Origin: Ignavigranum ruoffiae
GTDB lineage: Bacteria > Bacillota > Bacilli > Lactobacillales > Aerococcaceae
Direction: 5' to 3'
Assembly (NCBI RefSeq): GCF_900110675.1
Contig: NZ_FOEN01000005.1
Coordinates: forward strand, 104,604 to 168,603
Length of the DNA stretch: 64,000 nt
How positions within the stretch are numbered: position 1 is the first letter of the stretch; each line of letters begins with the position of its first letter. The notes under the pieces are model-generated. The model did no database searches, was not told the DNA's origin, and worked only from the letters and a program-made list of their open reading frames with translations. The translations under genes were made by a program, and so were the position numbers. Shown piece by piece: positions 1 through 9,129 of this stretch.

Positions 1-2379
1 AATCACCGGCAATTGATATTCACGGGCCATAATCGCCCCATGAGACAAAATCCCCCCTGTCTCGGTAATAATTCCCCTTAATTGGGAAAAGATATGAACC
101 CAGCCCGTATCCAAAAAAGGGGTAACTAGAATTTCATTGGCTTCAATCTGATCTAGATCAGTTAGCTGCTCAATCACTCTAACTCGGCCTTGAACATAAC
201 CTTGATTCGCACCCACACCGCTCAGTCCTTCGTTTTCAGTAAATGAGCCTGCTAACGGTGTTGTCCAAGGATAGAGTTCTAAGGGGGCTGAGTAGCTGGC
301 AAAAGATCGCACATAGGCCTTGGCCGAATCCACCTCATCTCTTAGGTCAGGAGTCTCCCTATGGAGATAGCGCCGAATCGAGACATGATCTAAATAGAAA
401 ATATCCTCTACTTGATCCAAATCATCTTGACGAGTGGCATACTCACCCACCCTGAGAGCTAGTTGGCGAATCAGATGATAGTAACGAGTCGATAGATCTT
501 TGTATTCTTCGCGCAACCATAACAAATCTCGCAAATGCTTGAGCAGTCTCCGTTCCAAAGGATTTAGTGAATGAATCATCGCCGAATTATGCTTGAGAGA
601 ATATGGTTCTGGCTCTGGCTTTGATGTTCTTTGTAAATTTTTCTGGATGGCTTGAATAATTGGCAAAGGATCTTCCATGAAACTAGGAATTTGTAAATTC
701 AGTTCGCGTAAAGAATGATAACCGTAAGTCTTCAAGAACTGATCTAATAATTTTTGACTAGGGCCAAGCTGCTGCTGACGATAGTCTTGATTTAACGCTT
801 GAGCCGATGAACTCAACCATTTGGCCTGCTCGCTTGGATCTTGAGCGATGGTTTGAGTTAAGTGGTCAAGGGCTCGATCGAGACGTCGGTGAGATAAATT
901 TGCTAGATCTGAAATTAGGGCAAAAAACTCAGACTCCGTTAATTTTCGATAGAGAATTTTTTTAAGATAGGGGAATTGAACTGTGTTCAAAAAGACCCGC
1001 TGGAAGTAGGCTTCCTCTGACTGCCGATAAGCTTGGTCAACCAATTGTTGCCAGAGTAGTTTGAGCTCATCTCGTTCTAGTCGGGCATTGGTTGGCTTGA
1101 ACTTGTTTTCAAATGCTTGGGCACTTGTACTTAGCTGTGCTAAGAAAGTGGGAGCCTCTTTTCGCTTCTTGCGATCAGTTAATATAAAGCGAAACAATCT
1201 CTGGCTTAATTCAGTTGACCTAGTCCAACCGAAGGGTTGTAGAAAGCCCAGTCCTTTATAATGTTTCGGTACTCCTAATTCATCATCGAATTCGGCTTCT
1301 ACATAGCCGGGCACTTGGGCCATGCATGACTTGACTAAGCCTAAATTCCAGTAAATTCGACCAAAATGATAACAAATTAGAGCTGGCAAGGGTTGATTCT
1401 GCCACAATCCTTGATCTAAGACAAAATTGCCCAAGGATTGTGACCAAGTATCCCGATATAAGGACCAGATTAAGGGCGTCGCCACTTGAGCTGAGACTCC
1501 ACCGTCGCGAAAGTTAGTTGTCGTCCAACGTTGATCGTCAATCTGCAAAGGTGGCTGACTAATCGATCTGACTTGTAACAGAAAAATCTGCTCTCCTTTC
1601 CCACAAAGCTCAATGTCAATCGGATAAGCATAAAATTGGCGCAATTGATCCACTATCTGCCAGATATTGTTCAAAACTCGTTGAGATAAGAGAGAGCTGC
1701 TAGGCGAATGCGTCAAATCTTGCTGAACCTGATAGGTGAATCGCTGGGGTTCTGCCTGTCCAGCGACTAGGGCCGCACCCTCCCCTTCTACCACTTCTAA
1801 GACAAATTCTTGATCCGCTCCCGTTGAAGGATTCAAAGAGAATGCGACACCACTCCAATCCGCCTCAATTTGCTCTTGAATTAGTAAGGCAAATTGAAAA
1901 CGCGTTTGTTGAAGGCGGTGGCGTTGGTAATAGCTCTGAACGGCCGGCGTAAAAATTGACACGATAGCATCTTTCATAGCCATTAACAAATCGGTCAAAT
2001 TTCGACAATGAGCGACCGATTCGAATAATCCAGCATGGGCATATTCTTTTGAGTCCTCCAAACTTCCACTAGAACGAACAATATATACTTTTCCTGGCTG
2101 CCACATGTCGTCTCCTAATTTGGTCTCTAGCTGTATATGAAGCGCTGACAGGAGAGCTTGGTGATTGATCCCCTTTTGGCCATAGGCCATGATTTGTTCA
2201 AAGGTCAGCAAATCTTGTTCTTCAACTTGGAAGGTCTTTGCCAAGACTGTCTTGACTTGGTCGGCATCAAAGATATAAGCAGGAGGAACTTGATAGCCTA
2301 ATTGAATCAATTGGATTAATTGACTAATTTTGTTGCCATATCTAGCCTGGGCTGTTGCTTGATGTAAAGTTGCTAGCAT
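1..2379 (-). CDS. PPDK/PEP-synthase-like phosphotransferase (3' end beyond the window)
   Basis: Translating the minus strand from an ATG at 2379 gives an open frame of 793 codons that runs off the window edge. GGAGGAG lies just upstream of the ATG. Residues 1-310 look like the ATP-grasp nucleotide-binding half of PEP synthases and rifampin phosphotransferases, with VRSSGSLEDS, GVAFSLNP and a closing LQVRSI. A long middle domain (about 310-690) follows, where family members bind the phosphate acceptor. The start of the swivelling His domain comes last, with the catalytic motif LSHGAIMARE near the cut end. The domain order (ATP-grasp, acceptor domain, C-terminal His domain) is that of Pps and rifampin phosphotransferase, not of PPDK with its TIM barrel. 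The acceptor is unknown. It lies 15 bases behind the CarS-like gene, so co-transcription is likely. Confidence 0.85.
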   Translation of the reverse strand, partial: MLATLHQATAQARYGNKISQLIQLIQLGYQVPPAYIFDADQVKTVLAKTFQVEEQDLLTFEQIMAYGQKGINHQALLSALHIQLETKLGDDMWQPGKVYIVRSSGSLEDSKEYAHAGLFESVAHCRNLTDLLMAMKDAIVSIFTPAVQSYYQRHRLQQTRFQFALLIQEQIEADWSGVAFSLNPSTGADQEFVLEVVEGEGAALVAGQAEPQRFTYQVQQDLTHSPSSSLLSQRVLNNIWQIVDQLRQFYAYPIDIELCGKGEQIFLLQVRSISQPPLQIDDQRWTTTNFRDGGVSAQVATPLIWSLYRDTWSQSLGNFVLDQGLWQNQPLPALICYHFGRIYWNLGLVKSCMAQVPGYVEAEFDDELGVPKHYKGLGFLQPFGWTRSTELSQRLFRFILTDRKKRKEAPTFLAQLSTSAQAFENKFKPTNARLERDELKLLWQQLVDQAYRQSEEAYFQRVFLNTVQFPYLKKILYRKLTESEFFALISDLANLSHRRLDRALDHLTQTIAQDPSEQAKWLSSSAQALNQDYRQQQLGPSQKLLDQFLKTYGYHSLRELNLQIPSFMEDPLPIIQAIQKNLQRTSKPEPEPYSLKHNSAMIHSLNPLERRLLKHLRDLLWLREEYKDLSTRYYHLIRQLALRVGEYATRQDDLDQVEDIFYLDHVSIRRYLHRETPDLRDEVDSAKAYVRSFASYSAPLELYPWTTPLAGSFTENEGLSGVGANQGYVQGRVRVIEQLTDLDQIEANEILVTPFLDTGWVHIFSQLRGIITETGGILSHGAIMAREYQLPVI

Positions 2380-2394
2380 TTGTTCTCCTCCTAA

Positions 2395-2988
2395 CTAATA
2401 AGGATTCGCTCTTAAATGAAATCGATATAGGCATTGGTTGACAAAGATATGGGTAAAGAAACCGAGACCAATGATGCCCAATGCCTCTGGCCAAGAAATC
2501 CGAGTTACAAGACAAGAAAAGAAGACGATGCCAATTAGCGAATCAATTTGATCCAAGACAAAGAAAGGCCAGAACCAATCAGAACGGGCATGCTTTCCTG
2601 GGGGAATCTGCAGACGGCGCTTTAGAAAACTATTCGGAAGTTCAAAGAGGACATAGGCAAAGCCGAGCAAGCCACCTAGCAGTAAATTATAGGATAATCG
2701 ATTAAACTGATAGCGATAATAGAGATTTAAAGACTCTGCCAAAGGTAGATAGGCTAGTAAAGCGCCCCACAACCCTTGACAAAGCGCAGTTATAACCATC
2801 ATGCCAATAAAGCCCTTGTAAGTCTTATTGCGACCAAAAATCGGTTCTTGATCCCAAAAATTCCGACTCCCATCTAGCGGTCGATTTAATTGCTTAAACA
2901 GCGGAGACTTACAAAAAGCCATGTTTAGACTCGCACCTATAATGACAGGTAACATTGAAATATATAAACTGATGATCCATCTAAACAT
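2395..2988 (-). CDS. CarS-like (CDP-archaeol synthase family) membrane cytidylyltransferase
   Basis: This is a 197-residue polytopic membrane protein with about five hydrophobic segments. It carries the signature of the CarS/DUF46 family: LDGSRNFWD followed by IFGRNKTYKGF near residues 38-61, then LKRRLQIPPG and FFVLDQIDS near residues 122-150. Archaeal CarS transfers CMP from CTP to an unsaturated archaetidic acid. Bacteria do not make that lipid, so the substrate here is another phospho-lipid or phospho-alcohol. The start is preceded by GGGGTCGG. The gene is the first of a two-gene unit with the PPDK-like phosphotransferase, which could supply the phosphorylated substrate. The family call is firm; the reaction is inferred. 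Confidence 0.75.
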   Translation of the reverse strand: MFRWIISLYISMLPVIIGASLNMAFCKSPLFKQLNRPLDGSRNFWDQEPIFGRNKTYKGFIGMMVITALCQGLWGALLAYLPLAESLNLYYRYQFNRLSYNLLLGGLLGFAYVLFELPNSFLKRRLQIPPGKHARSDWFWPFFVLDQIDSLIGIVFFSCLVTRISWPEALGIIGLGFFTHIFVNQCLYRFHLRANPY

Positions 2989-3110
2989 GAGCCGACCCCT
3001 ATCTTTATGATTTCTATCATTATATTAAAGTCAACGATGATTAGCCAAGAATTAACCTCAGTAGGTTCCAAACACTCTTAACCTAACGAGTAAAACAGTC
3101 GCAAATAAAT

Positions 3111-3187
3111 AATCATTATAAAGACCCAATTCGCACCTCTTCCTAAGTTGAGCAGAGAAGTCAATAATCATGGTCTTTATAATGATT
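3111..3187. repeat. Perfect 16-bp inverted repeat around a 45-base spacer
   Basis: AATCATTATAAAGACC at 3111-3126 is exactly the reverse complement of 3172-3187. The pair lies between the end of mtlD and the start of the CarS-like gene. On the minus strand the second arm is followed by the T-rich ATTTATTTG, so it could end mtl transcription, although the spacer is long for a terminator. It could also be a remnant of a small mobile or palindromic element. The rest of the 2989-3241 gap shows only a 6-bp hairpin near 3202-3228. Confidence 0.6.
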
Positions 3188-3241
3188 GGCAGTAAATCTA
3201 TTTAACAGGTAAGTATCTATTTGTCGTCCTGTTTAATACGA

Positions 3242-4384
3242 TTAGTGAATTTCTTGATAACGTGAAAGAATTTGATTTATTAAATCAACATCCTTTAAAC
3301 CTGTAATATTTTCAATAGCTGATTGAATACCCTGTTCCTGGATTTGGGTCAACATCTCAACACTTTGAGTATCTTGCGGATCATCATAGCTAAGAATGCT
3401 GGCGATTACAGTTAAAAGTTGGTCATATGGGAGTCCGCGTTCTTTCAGTTCACGGAGCGGACGAATGAAGCGTTCATCATAGCCCAACTTCCGCATCGGT
3501 GTCCGACCTACCCGACTAATTTCATCAGAAATATGTGGATTTTGGAAGCGCTGGATTATCTTTTGAATATACGCTTGATGCTGGTCTGAATCAAAGCCCC
3601 ATTTAGCCACCAGGAGTGCTCCAGTTTCTTGAAGAACTTCCTGCAAATATTGACGAATCGCTGGATTCTGCATGGCTTGACTAATTGTTTCATAACCTGC
3701 CTTTTTACCTAAATAGGCGACGGTAGCGTGTCCTGTATTCACTGAGAATAATTTCCGTTCAATATATGGTAATAAATCTTCTACGTAAAGGACTCCTTCC
3801 AGACGGATGTTGGAATGCATTTGGGTTTGGTCAATAATCCATTCTTTAAAAGGCTCTACGCTTACCTTTAATGGATCTTCATGGTGTTGTATAGGTACGA
3901 TACGATCTACGGCCGCATTTGGGAAACCAATATATTGACTTACATATTGTTTGGCCTCTGAACTAAGATAAGGTAAAACTTGGTCTTTTAAGAATCCTGA
4001 TCCGTTAATCATATTCTCACAGGCGATAATGTCCAGAGCCTGCGTCTTTCCTGCTTTCATCCGTGCTTCTATCCCTTTCGCGATTAATTCGGCAATATGA
4101 GGTAAAATGTTCGGACCGATAGCCGTAGTCACAATATCAGCTTCTTTCAGAGCTTCAACCACTTCTTTGGGATGCTCACCATTATTAATTCCAGAAACCT
4201 GATTAACTTGAAGGGGGATTGCATGGTCTTGGGCGTAGTCTACCTCATATTCCTGTCTGCTTTGTAGCGCTTCAATGATTCTTGAATCAATATCGACAAA
4301 ATCAATCGAAAAATCATTCTTAAATAGAACTTCTCCAATAAAACCTCGACCAATATTACCTGCCCCAAAGTGTACTGCTTGCAT
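3242..4384 (-). CDS. mtlD: Mannitol-1-phosphate 5-dehydrogenase
   Basis: MtlD oxidises mannitol 1-phosphate to fructose 6-phosphate with NAD+ in the cytoplasm. The 380-residue protein is of normal length. It opens with a Rossmann dinucleotide-binding motif (GAGNIGRGFIG, residues 7-17). It also carries typical polyol-dehydrogenase segments such as IIACENMI, FPNAAVDRIVP and KLFSVNTGHA, the last containing the family's conserved Lys and His. Its ATG shares a base with the mtlF stop codon, so translation is probably coupled. It is the last gene of mtlA-mtlR-mtlF-mtlD and completes the step after PTS uptake. Confidence 0.97.
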   Translation of the reverse strand: MQAVHFGAGNIGRGFIGEVLFKNDFSIDFVDIDSRIIEALQSRQEYEVDYAQDHAIPLQVNQVSGINNGEHPKEVVEALKEADIVTTAIGPNILPHIAELIAKGIEARMKAGKTQALDIIACENMINGSGFLKDQVLPYLSSEAKQYVSQYIGFPNAAVDRIVPIQHHEDPLKVSVEPFKEWIIDQTQMHSNIRLEGVLYVEDLLPYIERKLFSVNTGHATVAYLGKKAGYETISQAMQNPAIRQYLQEVLQETGALLVAKWGFDSDQHQAYIQKIIQRFQNPHISDEISRVGRTPMRKLGYDERFIRPLRELKERGLPYDQLLTVIASILSYDDPQDTQSVEMLTQIQEQGIQSAIENITGLKDVDLINQILSRYQEIH

Positions 4385-4827
4385 TATAAGTCCACTCCTT
4401 CAATTAATTGAATAATTTCTGCCTTATCTTTAGCATTAACCAACTTGACGACATTATCTAATTCAGAACAGAGAACAGCAATCTTTGAAAGTAATTCTAA
4501 ATGCTCGTCACCAACTCCGGCGATGCCAAAGATCATCATCGCCATTTTCTCCTCATTGGGATTCTCTGAGAAATCCACCCCAAAAGGGACTTGGATCACG
4601 GAGATGCCAGTAGATCGAACATGCTTCTTAGCTTCATCGGTTCCGTGAGGAATGGCAACAAAGTTTCCCATGTGGGTGCTGACAATCTGCTCACGCTCCA
4701 GCATGGCCTCAATATATTCAGGGCTCACAGATCCAGATTCTACTAAGAGTTCACCCGCTCGCCGAATAGCTTTATTCTTATCGTTGAACGTCTGATTCAA
4801 TTCAATATTATGTTCATTTAAGTTCAT
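4384..4827 (-). CDS. mtlF: Mannitol PTS enzyme IIA
   Basis: This is the soluble EIIA of the mannitol phosphotransferase system. It accepts phosphate from HPr and passes it to the EIIB domain of MtlA. The protein has 147 residues, the usual size. The phospho-accepting histidine is His61 in VAIPHGT. AAGGAGG stands upstream of the start. It is encoded as a separate protein between mtlR and mtlD, as in other Gram-positive mannitol operons, and its stop overlaps the mtlD start. Confidence 0.96.
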   Translation of the reverse strand: MNLNEHNIELNQTFNDKNKAIRRAGELLVESGSVSPEYIEAMLEREQIVSTHMGNFVAIPHGTDEAKKHVRSTGISVIQVPFGVDFSENPNEEKMAMMIFGIAGVGDEHLELLSKIAVLCSELDNVVKLVNAKDKAEIIQLIEGVDL

Positions 4828-4850
4828 GCTATCTTCCCTCCTTAATTGAT

Positions 4851-6932
4851 TTATTCAAATTCTTTGATTCGTTCTAAGAATACTTGCTTCATCATTGCTT
4901 TGATTTCTGCTTCACTTCCCTGATTGTAAGTGCGTAAATACTGATCCGTTTCAATAATTGATTGACTAATATGTCCTAAAAGTTTCTGCCCCAACTCTGA
5001 GATTGAATCTGGCCCGATTAAAATCAACATCCGTTTTAACGTAAGAGCTTGGCCATCCATTCCTGTGATGGTAAAAGGTTGATCTAATTCATAAATTCCA
5101 AAATATGCTTGATTGACCTGATGACTCAAACAATGAAACAAAGCCAGTTCACTGCCCGGAATGCCAATCGGTGCTAACTGATAGCGTTCCAGTAAAGATT
5201 GGGCGACCATTTGCGGATCTTGAATAATATTATTATCCAATGATTGCAAGATGAACAAAAGGCTGGCTTGAAGATTTGCTTTCTGCTCTATCTTTCTTAA
5301 TTCAAAAGAGGTGGTTAAATCATGGGCCATGGTTAAATAAGTATAGACTTGATCAAATAACAAGCTATTTTGTTTAAATATCTTTGCTTTATGCGGTTTA
5401 GCAGACGAACTTTCGATTTCAGCTAAAGTACTTTTAATGTTTTTAATCTCTCCATCCAATAGTAATGGCGAAACAAGCATATATTTCCTTGGAAAATCTG
5501 GCAACTGAATGGTCGAGACAATTAAATCATAGGCCTCAAGATTAAACTGGCTTAACTGAGATATCTTAGCAATTTGGATCTGACCAACTTGGGGAATCAT
5601 GCGCTCGATTCGTCGCTCCAATATTTGTGAAGAACCGATGCCACTTGAACAAACCACCAGAATGGTATGCTCTAGTCTGTGCTCTGCCATTCGATCGATA
5701 GAAGCAGCAAAATGAAGCAAGATATAAGCCAGCTCCTCCTTAGATAAAGAATGACGATCCTTCCCTGGCTCACGAAAGAAAATTTGAGCAAAATGGTTTT
5801 CAATGACTGAAAAAATTTCCGGATACTGTCCAACAACCTTCAAGAGCACCGAATTATCAATCTTCTGCAGAAGCCCACTGGGACGGTTTAAGGAAGCCTG
5901 AATATGGGCCAATAAATCTTGAAATAAACGCGAATCAGCAGGGAAATCAATCTCGCTTTGTTTAGCAACCTGTTGGATAAATTCTTTGACCTGAAAAGTC
6001 AATTGAGAATCAAAATTCTGATTAAAAAGATTGATATCTTTTCTATAATTAACCCCGGCTAATAGACGGGCAAAGAAATGTCGTTCGTTCAAGGCAATGG
6101 ATTGACCTATTTGTAAAGAAATTGATCCATAAATTTGATGAGACAATTTAATTAAATCTTTATCAATCCCCCTGATAGAAACCTGATCATTGATTTGATG
6201 ATCTTTCTTAATTCGGTCAATCGATAAAGCTAACATCACCAATATATATTGCAACTGATTATCGTTGACTAAGTCAAAACGCTGGATAGCCTCTTGAGCC
6301 AAAGTTTCTTTAGCAATCAACCATGATGCTGGCTCAATCATTTGCAGAACATAATGATTTATAGATCTTCCTTTGTTTTCTGATAAATTCTCCAGGTGAT
6401 TAAAAAACTCTGACTCAGAAACCCCATTATAAATTAGGGAGCCAGCAACTTGTCGAAGCACTTTCTCCTTGTCCGGAGCCAGCAAACCAACAGCTGGTTG
6501 ACGAAATATTTCCAAGTTGTAAGAGGCTAAAGCATTACTAATCGTTTCCAAATCTTTGCTAGCAGTCCCATAACTCACTTGGAATTCATCGGCCAAGGCT
6601 TCAATCGTCTGCACACCTTGACTCAAGAGGACGGTCAAAGCCATCGCTTGCTGACGTTCTTGAATATCAATCCAAAGTCCTTGTGATTGGTCAATCCACC
6701 GATCCACCATAGTCATTTGAGCTGGATTTTTAAAAATTAGCTGATAACCTTGATCTTTAGGTTTGATGAGTTGAATCTCTTCTCTAGCCAAGCTTGCTTG
6801 CAAAGAGGCCAATTCACGGTAAACAGTTCGACGACTTACCTTGAGAATCTTTTGTAAATCCGCAACTGTTAAGCCATGATCAAGATGACGCAGATTTTTT
6901 AAAATAAGTTGTTCTCTAACTGTCAGCTCCAT
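4851..6932 (-). CDS. mtlR: MtlR, PTS-regulated transcriptional activator of the mannitol operon
   Basis: MtlR is a BglG/DeoR-type activator of about 693 residues, as usual for the family. The order is an N-terminal HTH (residues near 5-60), a second HTH, two PRD domains whose histidines are phosphorylated by HPr, an EIIB-Gat-like domain with VVCSSGIGSS, and a C-terminal EIIA-like domain. The start is set at the ATG at 6932 rather than 6938, because GGGGTGG is correctly spaced for it. In Bacillus and Geobacillus MtlR binds an operator of the form TTGNCACA-N-TGTGNCAA. A matching palindrome lies upstream of mtlA at 8771-8793. Confidence 0.93.
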   Translation of the reverse strand: MELTVREQLILKNLRHLDHGLTVADLQKILKVSRRTVYRELASLQASLAREEIQLIKPKDQGYQLIFKNPAQMTMVDRWIDQSQGLWIDIQERQQAMALTVLLSQGVQTIEALADEFQVSYGTASKDLETISNALASYNLEIFRQPAVGLLAPDKEKVLRQVAGSLIYNGVSESEFFNHLENLSENKGRSINHYVLQMIEPASWLIAKETLAQEAIQRFDLVNDNQLQYILVMLALSIDRIKKDHQINDQVSIRGIDKDLIKLSHQIYGSISLQIGQSIALNERHFFARLLAGVNYRKDINLFNQNFDSQLTFQVKEFIQQVAKQSEIDFPADSRLFQDLLAHIQASLNRPSGLLQKIDNSVLLKVVGQYPEIFSVIENHFAQIFFREPGKDRHSLSKEELAYILLHFAASIDRMAEHRLEHTILVVCSSGIGSSQILERRIERMIPQVGQIQIAKISQLSQFNLEAYDLIVSTIQLPDFPRKYMLVSPLLLDGEIKNIKSTLAEIESSSAKPHKAKIFKQNSLLFDQVYTYLTMAHDLTTSFELRKIEQKANLQASLLFILQSLDNNIIQDPQMVAQSLLERYQLAPIGIPGSELALFHCLSHQVNQAYFGIYELDQPFTITGMDGQALTLKRMLILIGPDSISELGQKLLGHISQSIIETDQYLRTYNQGSEAEIKAMMKQVFLERIKEFE

Positions 6933-6960
6933 GATCATCCACCCCTGATTTGCTATTTAT

Positions 6961-8694
6961 TTATAGTATAGCATCATAATTTTCTTCATCTAATAAATCA
7001 TCCCAAATAAGTAGGGTCGCTTGTGGGAATCGCTCTTGTAAGCTGTCTTTTAATTCAGGGTTGGTTATCAAAACATCCTCATTACTAGTCGTTAATTGAT
7101 CTAATGCAATAGCCTGAGCCGAAGCTAAGTGTCCGTTCGCTCGCTGTTTATTTCTAAACTGAGAAGCGGCCATCGTCGTTTGTCCCACAATATCTTGATA
7201 AACAAAGTATACTTTTTTGTTGGTAATATTCATTTTTGAAACAGTTTCTTCTTCTGAGGCCGGTGCTTGACTTTTATCTTTACCGATCATTTCGCTTAGT
7301 AATTGATCGTACCGTTCTCCATCTAAGAAATTACCAACCGATACGTGTTCAGCTTTAGGTGCTTGCCGACGAGCCCGATCGGTTAATTCTTCCTGGGTAA
7401 TCACTAAAGTTCCTGGCTGATCTTGTAACTGACTAATCGCCACATTAGTAATAGGTAAGTCAATCTGCATGCTCTTGGCTTTCTTTCGTAATAAGGAAGC
7501 ACCCATTGCACTCGATCCCATTCCAGCATCACAGGCAAAGATAATGCGATCAATCTTGGCCAAAGCTGGAGCAGCATCTCCACTTACTAGGCTGACTTGT
7601 CCCTTAGATTGGCGTTTGGCAGCGGCAACTTGATCCTGCACGGCTTCTAAATTATCTTCCGTATTTCTATCGAGTTTAAGCACCATGGCAGCTACCATAA
7701 AGGATACCAAGGCGGCAGCTAGAACCCCCATAAGAACAGATAAGTGGGCGCCTTTAGCAGACATCCCCATAATTGCAATAATTGAACCAGGTGAGGCTGG
7801 AGAAGTTAAGGCGGCGCCTAATAATTGGAAAACAAAAGTTCCTGTTACCCCGCCGGCAATTACCGCTAAGAACAACATAGGTTTCATCATGACATAAGGG
7901 AAGTAAATTTCATGGATCCCACCTAAGAAATGAATAATCATTGCTCCGATCGATGATGATTTTGCTGATCCTTTACTAAAAATAAAGTAAGCCAACAAGA
8001 CTCCTAGACCAGGGCCAGGGTTTGCTTCTAAGAGATAGATTACTGACTTGCCCAAGCTTTCCGCTTGTTGAGTACCGATTGGTGTTAAAATACCATGGTT
8101 TATCGCATTATTTAGAAAAAGTATCTTAGCAGGTTCAATAAAAATATTAGCTAAAGGCAAGATGCCCGCATTGATAATCGTTTGAACCCCTGCTGCTAGA
8201 AAGTTTGTTACCCCAGAAACTACGGGTCCGATGGCATAAAAACCTAAAACGGCTAAGAAGAAACCTAAAAGGCCAGAACTAAAATTATTAATCAACATTT
8301 CAAATCCAGAAGGGATTTTGCCATCCATGGCTTGGTCAAATTTCTTAATGAACCAACCCCCTAAAGGTCCCATCATCATAGCACCGATAAACATTGGTGT
8401 ATCCCCCGCACCGGCAATCACACCCATGGTAGCAATTGCTCCGACTACCCCCCCGCGCTGTTGATAAACGATGCTACCACCAGTGAAGCCGATTAATAAG
8501 GGAAGTAAATATTGTTGCATCGGACCCACCATGGAGCTTAATGCTTCATTAGGTAAATAGCCGTCAGGGATAACCAAGGCGGTTAAGACACCCCAGGCAA
8601 TAAATCCACCAATATTAGGCATAACCATACTACTTAAATAAGAACCTAATTTCTGAATGCCTGACTTCCAGGCGACATTATTTTGTCTTTCCAT
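6961..8694 (-). CDS. mtlA: Mannitol PTS enzyme IICB with a second, degenerate EIIB-like domain
   Basis: MtlA carries mannitol across the membrane and phosphorylates it. Residues 1-340 form the membrane EIIC domain, including the conserved GGIHEIYFPY. Residues about 381-470 are the EIIB domain, with the phosphorylated Cys388 in FACDAGMGSS. The protein is 577 residues, about 100 longer than the simplest MtlA proteins. The extra tail (about 490-577) can be aligned by eye to EIIB: VYFVYQDIVGQTTMAAS matches IIFACDAGMGSSAMGAS, and LLDEENYDAIL matches FLDGERYDQLL. Tyr499 stands where the active Cys should be. GGAGG precedes the start. MtlA is first in the operon. Confidence 0.95.
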   Translation of the reverse strand: MERQNNVAWKSGIQKLGSYLSSMVMPNIGGFIAWGVLTALVIPDGYLPNEALSSMVGPMQQYLLPLLIGFTGGSIVYQQRGGVVGAIATMGVIAGAGDTPMFIGAMMMGPLGGWFIKKFDQAMDGKIPSGFEMLINNFSSGLLGFFLAVLGFYAIGPVVSGVTNFLAAGVQTIINAGILPLANIFIEPAKILFLNNAINHGILTPIGTQQAESLGKSVIYLLEANPGPGLGVLLAYFIFSKGSAKSSSIGAMIIHFLGGIHEIYFPYVMMKPMLFLAVIAGGVTGTFVFQLLGAALTSPASPGSIIAIMGMSAKGAHLSVLMGVLAAALVSFMVAAMVLKLDRNTEDNLEAVQDQVAAAKRQSKGQVSLVSGDAAPALAKIDRIIFACDAGMGSSAMGASLLRKKAKSMQIDLPITNVAISQLQDQPGTLVITQEELTDRARRQAPKAEHVSVGNFLDGERYDQLLSEMIGKDKSQAPASEEETVSKMNITNKKVYFVYQDIVGQTTMAASQFRNKQRANGHLASAQAIALDQLTTSNEDVLITNPELKDSLQERFPQATLLIWDDLLDEENYDAIL

Positions 8695-8713
8695 GCTACT
8701 GCCTCCATTCTTT

Positions 8714-8752
8714 TTCTTACTTTAATAGTAGTCAAATGTCAAAGCGCTTTCA
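8714..8752 (-). promoter_or_regulatory. mtl operon promoter with overlapping cre site
   Basis: On the minus strand TTGACA (8737-8742) and TAAGAA (8714-8719) are 17 bases apart, a good vegetative promoter just upstream of mtlA. TGAAAGCGCTTTGA (8739-8752) overlaps the -35 box and closely fits the catabolite-responsive element bound by CcpA with HPr-Ser-P. Glucose repression of mannitol use is expected; hprK is also in this window. Confidence 0.8.
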
Positions 8753-8770
8753 ACAGATTGAAATAACAAC

Positions 8771-8793
8771 TTTGGCACATTACCTGTGCCAAA
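8771..8793. promoter_or_regulatory. MtlR operator palindrome
   Basis: TTTGGCACA and TGTGCCAAA form a perfect 9-bp palindrome around a 5-base centre, about 29 bases upstream of the -35 box of mtlA. It fits the described MtlR operator pattern (TTGNCACA...TGTGNCAA). An activator site at this place agrees with MtlR being a positive regulator. Confidence 0.8.
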
Positions 8794-9073
8794 ATTAGAA
8801 ATGGTATGACTATCGAGTTGCACCTAGCATAAATACTCAAAAGTTGGCTTCAATTTTTTTAAGAGTCATCAGAACTATCCAATATACAGGCCATTTAATC
8901 ATCGATGAGAAAATTTTATATTGAAACATTATTTTACATCTATAGTTACAACATAGCGTCCTTTCTGTGATTATTTCTTATTTTTAATATTTCAGACTTC
9001 TATACTTTTGGGTTAAAAAATAAGGTTGAAGGAAAAGTTCTCTTCTATCAACCCTCAATATTGTAGAAATATT
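8794..9073. other. Intergenic stretch without recognised features
   Basis: AT-rich sequence between the mtl control region and the terminator of the NlpC/P60 gene. No ORF with a ribosome binding site, no tRNA and no strong hairpin were seen. Confidence 0.5.
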
Positions 9074-9076
9074 AAA

Positions 9077-9111
9077 AAACCTTCAAGCATCGATTGATGC
9101 ATTGAAGGTTT
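9077..9111 (-). terminator. Terminator of the NlpC/P60 gene
   Basis: AAACCTTCAA and GCATC form a long stem with GATGC and TTGAAGGTTT, interrupted by one bulged base. On the minus strand the stem runs into TTTTTT. It lies just after the stop codon of the hydrolase gene. Confidence 0.85.
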
Positions 9112-9129
9112 AATTTAAAAATTTATCTA

